This document shows, piece by piece, positions 25,917 to 33,938 of a DNA stretch of 64,000 nucleotides. Each line of letters opens with the position of its first letter. Positions within the stretch are counted from its first letter, which is position 1. Both the position numbers and the translations under genes were made by a program. The stretch is from Streptomyces sp. S465 (GTDB lineage Bacteria; Actinomycetota; Actinomycetes; Streptomycetales; Streptomycetaceae). The notes beneath the pieces were generated by a model, which was not told where the DNA came from, ran no database searches, and saw only the letters and a program-made list of their open reading frames with translations. Where the stretch lies: the NCBI RefSeq assembly GCF_026898115.1, contig NZ_CP114036.1:1364001-1428000 (forward strand). The letters run 5' to 3'.

Positions 25917-26734
25917 CGCTCCTCCGTGGCTGTGCCGGTGGTGGTGACCCGGACGGAGCCGAGTCCGGGGACGGCCGCGCTGACCGTGACCCCGCCTGGG
26001 AGGGCGACCGCGGCGGTCGCCGCGCCGGCCAGCAGCACGGAACCGGCGGGCAGGACGACCCCTTGAGCCACGGCCATGCGTGCGATCGCGGGCAGGGCGA
26101 GGACCGGGTCACCGAGGATGTCGCTGGTGCTCCCGGTCGCCGCGGCCGCGCCGTCGATCTCCAGCGTCACCGGCCGGTCGTCGAACCGGACCTCGGTGGA
26201 GGTGAGATCGACCGGCTGCCAGGCGCCGGTCACGAACCCGGCCGCCGAGGTGTTGTCGGCGACGACGTCGGTGAGCGAGAACTGGAAGTTCGCGTAGCGG
26301 CTGTCGATGATCTCCAGACCGGGGGCGATCGCGTCGATGGCGGCCCGCAGTTCGGCCTCCGGTTCGGCCAAGGCGCGCGCGTCGAACCGTGCACCGAGAC
26401 GGAAGGCGACCTCCGGCTCGACGCGAGGGTGGATGAAGTCCTCCATGGCGACGCTGCCACCGTCGGCGTACTCGCCGCTCGCGTACAGCCGGCCGAAGAT
26501 GACATCGGAGACGCCCATCTGCAGCGCCTTGGCCTTACTGGTGAACCCCAGCTTCACACCGACGACACGGTCACCGCGGGCCGCCCGCAGTTCAGAACCG
26601 AGCGCCTGCACGTGGTAGGCGTCGTCCAGGGTGAGGGAGGCGGACCGGCTCAGCTGCGTGATCGCCCGCCTGGAGGTGACGGCCTCATCGAGAGCCGTGG
26701 CGTACTGGGAGAGGGGGGAGGTCGATTCGGTCAC
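25913..26734 (-). CDS. 4-oxalocrotonate decarboxylase (fumarylacetoacetase-fold)
   Basis: A 273-residue member of the 2-oxopent-4-enoate hydratase/4-oxalocrotonate decarboxylase family. Typical features are [17 protein letters not shown] near residue 60, the metal-binding [10 protein letters not shown] segment and [29 protein letters not shown]. The context makes a decarboxylase more likely than a hydratase, since the deaminase gene next to it makes 4-oxalocrotonate. GTG 26734 overlaps the upstream stop (GTGA). The following hydratase and aldolase of a full meta pathway are absent from this window. Confidence 0.85.
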   Translation of the reverse strand: MTESTSPLSQYATALDEAVTSRRAITQLSRSASLTLDDAYHVQALGSELRAARGDRVVGVKLGFTSKAKALQMGVSDVIFGRLYASGEYADGGSVAMEDFIHPRVEPEVAFRLGARFDARALAEPEAELRAAIDAIAPGLEIIDSRYANFQFSLTDVVADNTSAAGFVTGAWQPVDLTSTEVRFDDRPVTLEIDGAAAATGSTSDILGDPVLALPAIARMAVAQGVVLPAGSVLLAGAATAAVALPGGVTVSAAVPGLGSVRVTTTGTATEER

Positions 26735-28209
26735 AGTGCCACGCACACATTCGTCGTCTCGGTGTAAAAGTGCAGCGAGTGCTTTCCGCCCTCGCGTCCG
26801 ATACCGGAGCGGCCCGTCCCGCCGAAGGGGGCGCGCAAATCGCGCAGATACCAGGTGTTGACCCAGGAGAGGCCGACGTCCATCGCCTGTGCCACCCGGT
26901 GGGCCCGGTTCAGATCACTGGTCCACACGGCGGCGGCCAGCCCATAGTCGGTGTCGTTCGCCAGGCCGATCGCCTCCTCCTCCGTGTCGAAGGGGATCAG
27001 CGCGGCGACCGGACCGAAGACCTCCTCGCGGACGGTGCGACAGGAGTTGTCCAGGCCGGTCCACACCGTCGGTTCGATCCAGGCACCCTGCGCCAGGTCC
27101 GCGCCGAGGTCGGGTATACCGCCCCCGGCGAGGACCTCGGCCCCTTCCTTCACGGCGAGGTCGAGATACGACAGCACCTTGGCCCGGTGCCCCTGGGAGA
27201 TCAGCGGGCCGGTCGTCGTGCCGGGGTCGTAGGGGCGGCCCAGGCGCAGTCCCCTGGCCCGCTCGGCGATCCCGGCCGCCAGTTCGTTGAAGAGGCCCCG
27301 CTGGACGTAGACCCGCTCGGTGCACAGGCAGACCTGGCCGGTGTTCAGGAACAGCGACCGGGTCAGCCCGTCGAGGGTCCGCTCCAACGGGGAGTCGTCG
27401 AAGACGACGGCCGCGTTCTTGCCGCCCAGTTCGAAGGAGACGGGCACCACCCGCGGCGCGACCTCCTTCATGATGATCGCCCCGGTCGAGGACTCTCCGG
27501 TGAAGGTGACTCCGTCGATCCCCGGGTGCCGGGTGAGGAACTCACCCGCCGAGCCGGGACCGAAGCCGTGGACGACGTTGTACACACCGCTCGGCGCGCC
27601 CGCATCGGCGATGACCTCCGCCAGCAGGGTCGCCGTCGACGGGGTCTCCTCGGACGGCTTGACCACCACGGCGTTGCCGCAGGCCAGGGCCGGTGCCACC
27701 TTCCACGTGAGCAGCAGCAGCGGAAGGTTCCAGGGCACGATGACAGCCACGACACCGAGCGGCTTGCGCACCGCGTAGTTGAGAGCCTGACGGCCGTCGG
27801 CCGTGTCGGTCAGATACGAATCGAGGCCCGCGGAGGCGATCGTGTCGGCGAAGGACCGGAAGTTCGCCGCCGCCCGGGCCACGTCCAGTTCGCGGGCCTG
27901 TGCCGCCGGTTTGCCGGTGTCCCGGATCTCGGCGTCCACGAACGCTTCGAAACGCTCCTCGATCCCGTCGGCGATCCGCCTCATCAGGGCGGCTCTCTGC
28001 TGGTCCGTGGACCGGCCCCAGCGACCGTCGAACGCCCGGCGCGCGGCCCGTACGGCGGCATCCACCGTCTCCTGCCCGGCCTCGTGCACCACGGCGACAC
28101 GGGCCCCGTCGACCGGGCTGATCTTGTCGAACGTGTCCGCACCTTCGACGAAGTTCCCGTCGACGAAGTTGCGGAGCTGAACGATCTCGGTTGGCGAATC
28201 GTCAGTCAT
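26731..28209 (-). CDS. 2-aminomuconate-6-semialdehyde dehydrogenase (ALDH superfamily)
   Basis: A 492-residue aldehyde dehydrogenase. Visible are PWNLPLLLLTWKVAPALACGN, the general-base SFELGGKNAAVVF (Glu near 257) and the nucleophile in NTGQVCLC (Cys near 293). Length and sequence match AmnC/NbaE/XylG-type enzymes oxidising 2-aminomuconate or 2-hydroxymuconate semialdehyde with NAD+. It is the promoter-proximal gene of operon A and faces operon B across a 272-base control region. In the pathway it acts after ACMSD and before the RidA-type deaminase. Confidence 0.9.
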   Translation of the reverse strand: MTDDSPTEIVQLRNFVDGNFVEGADTFDKISPVDGARVAVVHEAGQETVDAAVRAARRAFDGRWGRSTDQQRAALMRRIADGIEERFEAFVDAEIRDTGKPAAQARELDVARAAANFRSFADTIASAGLDSYLTDTADGRQALNYAVRKPLGVVAVIVPWNLPLLLLTWKVAPALACGNAVVVKPSEETPSTATLLAEVIADAGAPSGVYNVVHGFGPGSAGEFLTRHPGIDGVTFTGESSTGAIIMKEVAPRVVPVSFELGGKNAAVVFDDSPLERTLDGLTRSLFLNTGQVCLCTERVYVQRGLFNELAAGIAERARGLRLGRPYDPGTTTGPLISQGHRAKVLSYLDLAVKEGAEVLAGGGIPDLGADLAQGAWIEPTVWTGLDNSCRTVREEVFGPVAALIPFDTEEEAIGLANDTDYGLAAAVWTSDLNRAHRVAQAMDVGLSWVNTWYLRDLRAPFGGTGRSGIGREGGKHSLHFYTETTNVCVAL

Positions 28210-28481
28210 GAGGGGACCGTACGAGCGCCTTTCCATGCCCGTCCAATGCCGATTTGGGTTTCCGGTATAGCTGCTCGGACATGGCAGCGCCGAGCGCCGA
28301 GGACGGTCGGGCACGGGTGCCGTACGGAGCCGGGCCCGGCGGGGCACGCACCTTCCGGTATGACCGTTTGGCGATAGGTGCGGACGAACTAGGCATTACC
28401 CGAGGTGCCACGGGCCTGGCGAAGATACGGATCACTGCACACCCGGAGCCGTCAGGGCGCCGGCGATGACGAGGAGGCGCA
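28210..28481. promoter_or_regulatory. Divergent control region between operons A and B
   Basis: This 272-base noncoding stretch separates the divergent ALDH and alpha/beta-hydrolase genes. TTCCGGTAT occurs twice in the same direction, at 28260-28268 and 28353-28361. GGTAT also forms the arm of palindromes found at both LysR gene starts, so these are candidate half-sites for the island LysR proteins. I could not define -10 boxes reliably. Confidence 0.4.
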
Positions 28482-29348
28482 GTGGCCGGAACCCCAGCAG
28501 TCCGTCCGGCGGACACCAGCGAGTTCTTCACCTGTCGGCGCCCGGAGGACTACCACCCCGACTGGCCGGGCTTCTACCGGCAAGCCGCACGCCGCCGCCA
28601 GGAACTTCGCTCGCGGGTGCCCCACGAGATCGACCTCACATACGGCTCCGACGCTCACCAGTTGGTGAACGTCTACCACCCCGGGCCGCCCGGCGACGGC
28701 TCCCAGGACCGCCCGGTCATCGTGTACTTCCACGGCGGCCGCTGGCGCGAGGGCCACCCGGCCTACTACGACCACCTCGCCGGCCCCTGGGTGGAGGCCG
28801 GCGCGGTCTTCATGTCCTTCGGCTACCGGCTCGAACCGCGCCACACCATCGCCGACGCGGTCACGGACGCGGCGCTGTCGGTGGAGTGGGCGCGCGCGAA
28901 CGCCGCCCGTTACGGGGGTGACCCGGAACGCATCACCGTGGCCGGGCACTCCGCGGGCGGTCACCTCGCCGCGATGGTCACGCTGACCGACAGCTCCCCC
29001 GGCCCGGTGGCGGGCACCGTGTGCATGAGCGCGCCCACCGATCTGCGCGGCATGGTCGAGCACCCGACGGAAGCCGTACGGCTCAGCCCCGCGCTGCGGG
29101 TGAGCCGCGGCCCCGAGCGGGTGGTGGTCTCCTTCGGGGATCCGGAGCCCAACCGCAAGGCGGACGACGACTTCCTGCTGACCCGCCAGGGTCGGCTGCT
29201 CGCCGACGCCCTGACCGACGCGGGCCGGCCGCCGGTGATCGTGGCGCTGACCGGGACCGACCACATCGGCACCGGCACCGCCTTCGCCGAACCGGAGTCG
29301 GAGCTGTTCGAGGCCGCGCACCAGGTCGTCTTCGGAGGCTCCCGATGA
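28482..29348 (+). CDS. Arylformamidase-like alpha/beta hydrolase
   Basis: A 288-residue alpha/beta hydrolase. The oxyanion motif YFHGGRW is near residue 84, the nucleophile elbow GHSAGGHLA near 150, and a late Asp/His pair (DHIGTGTAF) near 265 completes the triad. The nearest known functions are kynurenine formamidase (AFMID type) and N-acylanthranilate amidases, which fits a locus degrading 3-hydroxyanthranilate. GTG 28482 has a strong GAGGAGG site. Translation overlaps the transporter gene by 4 bases. Which amide or ester it cleaves is inference. Confidence 0.8.
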   Translation: MAGTPAVRPADTSEFFTCRRPEDYHPDWPGFYRQAARRRQELRSRVPHEIDLTYGSDAHQLVNVYHPGPPGDGSQDRPVIVYFHGGRWREGHPAYYDHLAGPWVEAGAVFMSFGYRLEPRHTIADAVTDAALSVEWARANAARYGGDPERITVAGHSAGGHLAAMVTLTDSSPGPVAGTVCMSAPTDLRGMVEHPTEAVRLSPALRVSRGPERVVVSFGDPEPNRKADDDFLLTRQGRLLADALTDAGRPPVIVALTGTDHIGTGTAFAEPESELFEAAHQVVFGGSR

Positions 29349-30685
29349 GAGACGGCGAGCGTATGGCGACGGGGAGCGGGCGCGGCGGCGTCCTGGCGAG
29401 CCTCCGCGGGATGCGCTTCGACGTGGTGGGACTTGCCTTTCTCGCCGTGCTGCTCGACGGTTTCGACTCCGCGTCGCTCTCCTTCGTACTGCCCTCACTG
29501 GCCGAGCAGTGGGGCGTCACCTCGGCCGACTTCACCCCAACGGTGGTGCTGACCAACATCGGCGTGGTGCTCGGCTACCTCGCTTCGGGCACGCTCGCGG
29601 TGCGGCTGGGCCTGCGGCGAATGCTGATCGCCGGGACCCTACTGTTCGCCGCGGGCTCGCTGGTCACCGCCCTGGTACTGCCCGCGCAGTCACTGACCGC
29701 GCTGAGCGCGGTCAGGCTGGTCACGGGCCTCGGCCTCGGCGTGGTCCTGCCCGGCGCCGTCTCCCTCGCCACCGCGCACCACCCGGACCGGCAACGGCAG
29801 TCGGTCTCCGTCACGGTCACCCTCGGGCTCGCCTTCGGCGGGACGGTCGCCGGTGTCTTCGGCAGCAGCATGCTGGCGTCGGTCGGGACCACCGGGGTGT
29901 TCTGGATCGGCGGCGCACTGCCGCTGCCGCTGGCCGCACTGATGGCCCGTCGGCTGCCGGCCGCACCGGCGCCCGTGGCCTCGGACAGCACAGCGCCCGC
30001 TCCCGGAGCCGACGACCCGGCGACCGCCGCACGCGAGGCACGGGTCGGCGCGCTGTTCGCCCCCGGACTGCGCGCCGCCACCCTGCTGCTGTGGACCTTC
30101 GCCTTCCTGGTCTTCATCGCCAGCTACACCCTCCAATCCTGGGTGCCCACATTGCTGACCGGGTACGGCTTCTCCGCCTCGCAGGCCCCGATCGGCCTGG
30201 CCTTCCTGAGCTTCGGCGGAGTCATCGGCGGAATCGTGCTCCTCCTGCTGGCCGCCCGTAAGGGGATCGCGTTCGCCCTGATGGTGATGCCGGCGATCGG
30301 CGCGGTGTCGATGGTCGCCGCGTCCACGGTCGGGACGGACCCCACCGCGCTGCTGCTCGCGCTCGCCGGTTCCGGTGCGGGTGTCACAGCCAGCCAGATC
30401 GGTCAGCTGACCCTCGCGGTCGCGATGTACCCGTCGGCCACCAGGACCGCCGGAGTGGGCTGGGCCGCGGCTCTGGGCCGGGTCGGCTCGATCGTGGGTC
30501 CGGCCGCGGCGAGTGTCCTGCTCGCGCTCTCGCTCCCCGGCGACGACATCGTGCTGCTGACCGCCATTCCGGTGGTGGTGGCAGCCGTGAGCGCGGCGGT
30601 GCTGTGGCGCCTGCCCCACGCGGCCGACCGGACAGGCGGGACCGAAGACGCGGAGCGGAAGCAGCGGGAAGTGACGGCGCGATGA
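29345..30685 (+). CDS. MFS transporter, aromatic acid:H+ symporter (AAHS)-like
   Basis: A 446-residue 12-helix transporter. The AAHS signature appears in helix 1 ([20 protein letters not shown], with the DGFD motif), and the first loop reads [14 protein letters not shown] in the position of the MFS G-x3-D-R-x-G-R motif, although the Asp-Arg pair is not intact. AAHS carriers import benzoate-like acids. It is overlapped by 4 bases at both ends by the hydrolase and MBL genes. It probably brings in the aromatic substrate of this island. A central loop rich in Ala/Pro lies about residues 195-225. Confidence 0.85.
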   Translation: MRDGERMATGSGRGGVLASLRGMRFDVVGLAFLAVLLDGFDSASLSFVLPSLAEQWGVTSADFTPTVVLTNIGVVLGYLASGTLAVRLGLRRMLIAGTLLFAAGSLVTALVLPAQSLTALSAVRLVTGLGLGVVLPGAVSLATAHHPDRQRQSVSVTVTLGLAFGGTVAGVFGSSMLASVGTTGVFWIGGALPLPLAALMARRLPAAPAPVASDSTAPAPGADDPATAAREARVGALFAPGLRAATLLLWTFAFLVFIASYTLQSWVPTLLTGYGFSASQAPIGLAFLSFGGVIGGIVLLLLAARKGIAFALMVMPAIGAVSMVAASTVGTDPTALLLALAGSGAGVTASQIGQLTLAVAMYPSATRTAGVGWAAALGRVGSIVGPAAASVLLALSLPGDDIVLLTAIPVVVAAVSAAVLWRLPHAADRTGGTEDAERKQREVTAR

Positions 30686-31602
30686 GCGGCTGGTTCGATC
30701 TCGGTGACGTTGCGGTGGTTCCGATCGTGGAGACACCGCGGCTGCTCATCGATCCAGTGGAGTTCTTCCCCGGACACCCGGGCGTGCCCTCCGGCTGGGC
30801 CGCCGAGGAGCCCTGGTATGCACCCGGGCAAGGACGGCTGGTCTTCGCCATGCAGGCCTTCCTGGTCGTCACCCCGCACGAGCGGATCCTGGTCGACGCC
30901 TGCGTCGGCGACGGGAAACACCGGGCCAGGCCGGAGTTCGACCGCCTGGACAGTGGCTGGTGGCAGCGGTTCGCAGCGACCGGACTGTCCGCCGACGACG
31001 TGTCCACGGTCGTCCTCAGTCATCTGCACGTGGACCACGTCGGATGGGCGACGCGGTGGTCGGACGGGCACTGGCGACCGGCCTTCCCGAAGGCCCGGCA
31101 CGTTCTGACCGCACCGGAGTACGACTACTGGCGGTCCGCGGCGGGGGCCGCGGCGATGACCCGGACCGGCGACTACCTGGCCGACAGCATCGAGCCGGTC
31201 GCCGAGGCGGGGCTGCTGGATCTGACGCCCCTGGACGCCGAGCTCGGCCCTCATGTGCGGCTGTGCCCGGCACCGGGTCACACCCCGGGCAACACGGCCG
31301 TCCTGGTCACCGGCTCCCGGACCCGACTGCTGCTCACCGGCGACATCCTGCACCACCCACTCCAGTTGATGGATCCGGACGCCAGCACCCGGTACTGCGT
31401 CGACCCCGAACTGTCGGCGCGCACCCGCAGGTGGACGCTGGAGTGGCTGGCCGACACCGGAACCGCGATGGCACCCGCGCACTTCGCGGCCCCTTCCGCC
31501 GGCCGCGTCGGCCGGCACGGCTCCGGGTTCACCTTCGTCCCTGCCGCTGATCTCCATCGCCCGGGCCGGTACGTGGTGGCGGGCGGGCCCGCCGCCGGAT
31601 AA
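30682..31602 (+). CDS. MBL-fold metallohydrolase
   Basis: A 306-residue metallo-beta-lactamase-fold enzyme. The zinc motif HLHVDH lies at residues 114-119, with later metal ligands in PAPGHTPGN and LTGDILHHP. The layout resembles lactonases of the AHL-lactonase/4-pyridoxolactonase type. It is the last gene of operon B, coupled to the transporter by an ATGA overlap. It may open a lactone or hydrolyse an ester made from the imported compound. The substrate is not evident. Confidence 0.82.
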   Translation: MSGWFDLGDVAVVPIVETPRLLIDPVEFFPGHPGVPSGWAAEEPWYAPGQGRLVFAMQAFLVVTPHERILVDACVGDGKHRARPEFDRLDSGWWQRFAATGLSADDVSTVVLSHLHVDHVGWATRWSDGHWRPAFPKARHVLTAPEYDYWRSAAGAAAMTRTGDYLADSIEPVAEAGLLDLTPLDAELGPHVRLCPAPGHTPGNTAVLVTGSRTRLLLTGDILHHPLQLMDPDASTRYCVDPELSARTRRWTLEWLADTGTAMAPAHFAAPSAGRVGRHGSGFTFVPAADLHRPGRYVVAGGPAAG

Positions 31603-32248
31603 CGGGTGGTCGACAACCGCCGCGCCGCACTGAGTGTTTCGCCCTGTTTCATAGCGGGTCATCGCGATTTCGCAGTCCCGCTGTGACGGGGCGAGAGGCG
31701 ACACTGTGGCAGCAGAGGGGTGTTCCGTTCCCACACCTCCCGTCTCCTCCCCACGCACTCCCGCCCACGGCTCTGAGGGGCTCACCGGGCCGTGCATCTC
31801 GCCGATCAGGGCACCGACGCCGGGAAACGGATCATCGGCACCCGGGCTGCGACACCCTCGGTCTGCTGCTGACCGTGCTGGTCACCGCCGAAGCCACCCC
31901 AACTGGCGCCACTCGCACATGGCAGGTCCCTTCGCTTGACTTCGCTGTACGTATCTTGTGGTGGGCCGACCCGTGGGGATCGAGCGGACGAGAGGAAGCA
32001 CGTCCGCGACCACGGGGTCGGCGGCTACGCGGTAGCAGGTACGAACGTCTCACGGAGGGTCCCTCCCCGCGGCCGAGGGCGCACGGTCCGTCCCGGGCGG
32101 CACGGCGGACGAGCCGTCCGTACCCCTCAGGCCGCGCGAAGTCTCACGAGGCTGGTGCCCGGGCGCCCCCGGCCTTTGGTTGGGTGGACGGCTCGTCGCA
32201 CCGGCCAAGAGGTGGCCGGCCGACGAGCACCGGCGCACCGGGTACGCG
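31603..32248. other. Degenerate intergenic stretch with transposase debris
   Basis: A 646-base stretch between operon B and the MHS transporter gene. Apart from the short transposase-like piece reported separately, I see no credible gene, promoter or clean repeat. Codon use in its open frames is irregular and they look like chance frames. It is probably a scar of past transposition. Confidence 0.45.
31800..31900 (+). pseudogene. IS5-like transposase fragment
   Basis: In the frame through 31848-31895 the peptide DTLGLLLTVLVTAEA matches the conserved region of IS5-family DDE transposases (typically VDTLGLLLAVLVTAASVQDRD), where a catalytic Asp lies. Flanking sequence on both sides does not continue the homology, and no terminal inverted repeats are visible. 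It is a relic, not an active element. Confidence 0.5.
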
Positions 32249-33589
32249 CTATTCGTGTGTTCCGGCCGGCTGCAGCCGCGGGTCCGGCGTGGGCGCGGTG
32301 TCGCGCTGCACCGTCTCGCGGGCGAAGTAGACCGAGACGAGCGTGATACAGCCAAGGACGACGAGGTACAGGGAGATGGGCCAGGAGGAGTCGGTGGCCG
32401 CCAGAAGAGCGGTCGCGATGAGCGGCGAGAGCCCGCCCGCGAACACCGAGGCCAGCTCGTGGCCGAGCGAGATGGCGCTGTAGCGCGAGGACTTGCCGAA
32501 CAACTCGGTGAAGAAGCTCGGTTGGGTTCCGATCATGGCCCCGTGGCCGATGCCGATGGCGATGACGAAGGCGAGCCAGACGAGCGCGGGGGTGCCGGTG
32601 TCCACGAGCCAGAAGAAGGGGAACGCGAAGACGATGAGGGTGGCCGCTCCGGCCATGTAGACGGGGCGGCGGCCGATGCGGTCGGAGAGGGCACCGAATC
32701 CCACCATCGAGGCGCCTTCCACGATGTTCGCGACGATGATCCCGGTCAGCAGCAGGGTGTTGTCGACCCCGATGTGCTTGCCGTATGCGAGGGAGAAGAC
32801 GAGGAAGATGTACGACGCGCCGTTCTCCGCCATCCGGGCGCCGGCGGTGATCAGGATGGAGCGCGGGTGGGTTTTCAGGGCGTGCAGGATCGGAAGCCGC
32901 TGCTTCTCGCCCGTGTGCTGAACGCTCTGGAACTCCGGTGTCTCCTCGATCTTCAGCCGGATGACGAGGCCGACCAGCGCGGGGACGGCTCCGAGGAGGA
33001 AGGGCAGACGCCAGCCCCAGGCCAGGAACGCCTCGTCGGACAGGGCCTGGACCGCGGCGAAGACTCCGGCGGAGGTGATGAAGCCGAGGTTGATGCCGAC
33101 CTGACTCCAGGCTGAGTAGAAGCCGCGCCGTCCCGCGGGGGCGTGCTCGGTGATCATGAGGACGCTTCCGCCCCACTCGCCGCCGACCGCGATGCCCTGA
33201 AGGACACGCAGCAGGGTGAGCAGGACCGGCGCCCATACTCCGATCTGCGCGTAGGTGGGCAGGGCGCCGATGAGGAAGGTGGTGAAGCCCATGACCAGCA
33301 GGGTGATCACGAGCATGGGTTTGCGGCCCAGCCGGTCTCCGAAGTGACCGAAGATGATTCCGCCGAGGGGGCGGGCCGCGAATCCGACGGCGAAGGTGCC
33401 GAAGGAGGCCAGGGTGCCGGCGAGGGAGCTGGCCTCGGGGAAGAAGAGGGTGCCGAGCACCAGGGCGGAGGCGGTGCCGTAGAGGAAGAAGTCGTACCAC
33501 TCGAGTGCGGTTCCGGTCAGGCTGGCGATGGCGATCTTGCGGATCGACTGCGGTCCGACTGCCGGTTTGTGCGGCGCGGTGGGGCTCAT
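32249..33589 (-). CDS. MHS-family MFS metabolite:H+ symporter
   Basis: A 446-residue 12-helix transporter of the metabolite:H+ symporter family. Signatures are SLTGTALEWYDFFLYGTASAL in helix 1, FGHFGDRLGRKPML in the first cytoplasmic loop, and GGEWGGSVLMITEHAP between helices 4 and 5. Relatives import citrate, alpha-ketoglutarate, shikimate, proline/betaine or aromatic acids. The gene lies behind operon C but a strong hairpin at 33741-33770 separates them, so it may have its own promoter. A role in uptake for the island pathway is inferred from position. Confidence 0.88.
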   Translation of the reverse strand: MSPTAPHKPAVGPQSIRKIAIASLTGTALEWYDFFLYGTASALVLGTLFFPEASSLAGTLASFGTFAVGFAARPLGGIIFGHFGDRLGRKPMLVITLLVMGFTTFLIGALPTYAQIGVWAPVLLTLLRVLQGIAVGGEWGGSVLMITEHAPAGRRGFYSAWSQVGINLGFITSAGVFAAVQALSDEAFLAWGWRLPFLLGAVPALVGLVIRLKIEETPEFQSVQHTGEKQRLPILHALKTHPRSILITAGARMAENGASYIFLVFSLAYGKHIGVDNTLLLTGIIVANIVEGASMVGFGALSDRIGRRPVYMAGAATLIVFAFPFFWLVDTGTPALVWLAFVIAIGIGHGAMIGTQPSFFTELFGKSSRYSAISLGHELASVFAGGLSPLIATALLAATDSSWPISLYLVVLGCITLVSVYFARETVQRDTAPTPDPRLQPAGTHE

Positions 33590-33740
33590 CTCGTCACCTC
33601 TGGATGAGGACGGTGGCCATCGGGACGTCGAAGGTCGCGCGGGGTCATCTCGATGGCCGGGAAAGGGGGACGTGCCGGGGCGGGGTTCGCTCGAGGGAAG
33701 GTTCAGTGGCCGCCGCTGACGGCCAGGACCTGTACGGTGA

Positions 33741-33770
33741 CGGCCACCGCCCTTTCGGAGGCGGTGGCCG
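33741..33770. terminator. Strong hairpin after operon C
   Basis: An 11-bp perfect inverted repeat (CGGCCACCGCC and GGCGGTGGCCG) with an 8-base loop lies about 170 bases after the ligase stop codon and before the MHS transporter gene. It has the strength expected of a rho-independent actinobacterial terminator, although no U tract follows. Confidence 0.65.
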
Positions 33771-33828
33771 CGATGTCCACGGGGACGCCGCGTGGGCGGG
33801 TCCCCGGCCGACGCGCGGGAGGCCGCGC

Positions 33829-33938
33829 TCAGCTTTCGCCGTTCGGAGCCAACCGGACGGTGGCGTCCACTGGATCGATGTCGTTGAACGGGGATGCGCC
33901 GTCAAGGGGCCGGGCACCGACGAAGGTGCGGTATCCGG
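33829..33938 (-). pseudogene. Possible N-terminal fragment of an aldehyde dehydrogenase
   Basis: Directly after the ligase stop, the minus-strand frame reads TFVGARPLDGASPFNDIDPV followed by DATVRLA and soon stops. This resembles the first 25 residues of ALDH proteins (compare FVDGNFVEGADTFDKISPVDG at the start of the ALDH in operon A). Nothing further of an ALDH follows. The remaining 33,590-33,828 gap holds only the hairpin. Confidence 0.35.

Noticed and set aside
31683..32330. Full 215-codon frame containing the IS5-like peptide as an intact gene
   Set aside because: Only about 15 residues resemble a transposase; the rest is irregular and overlaps the MHS transporter end, so only a relic is reported.
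33645..33828. Possible short gene between the MHS transporter and operon C
   Set aside because: The sequence is dominated by an 11-bp-stem hairpin; the open frames through it carry no domain pattern.
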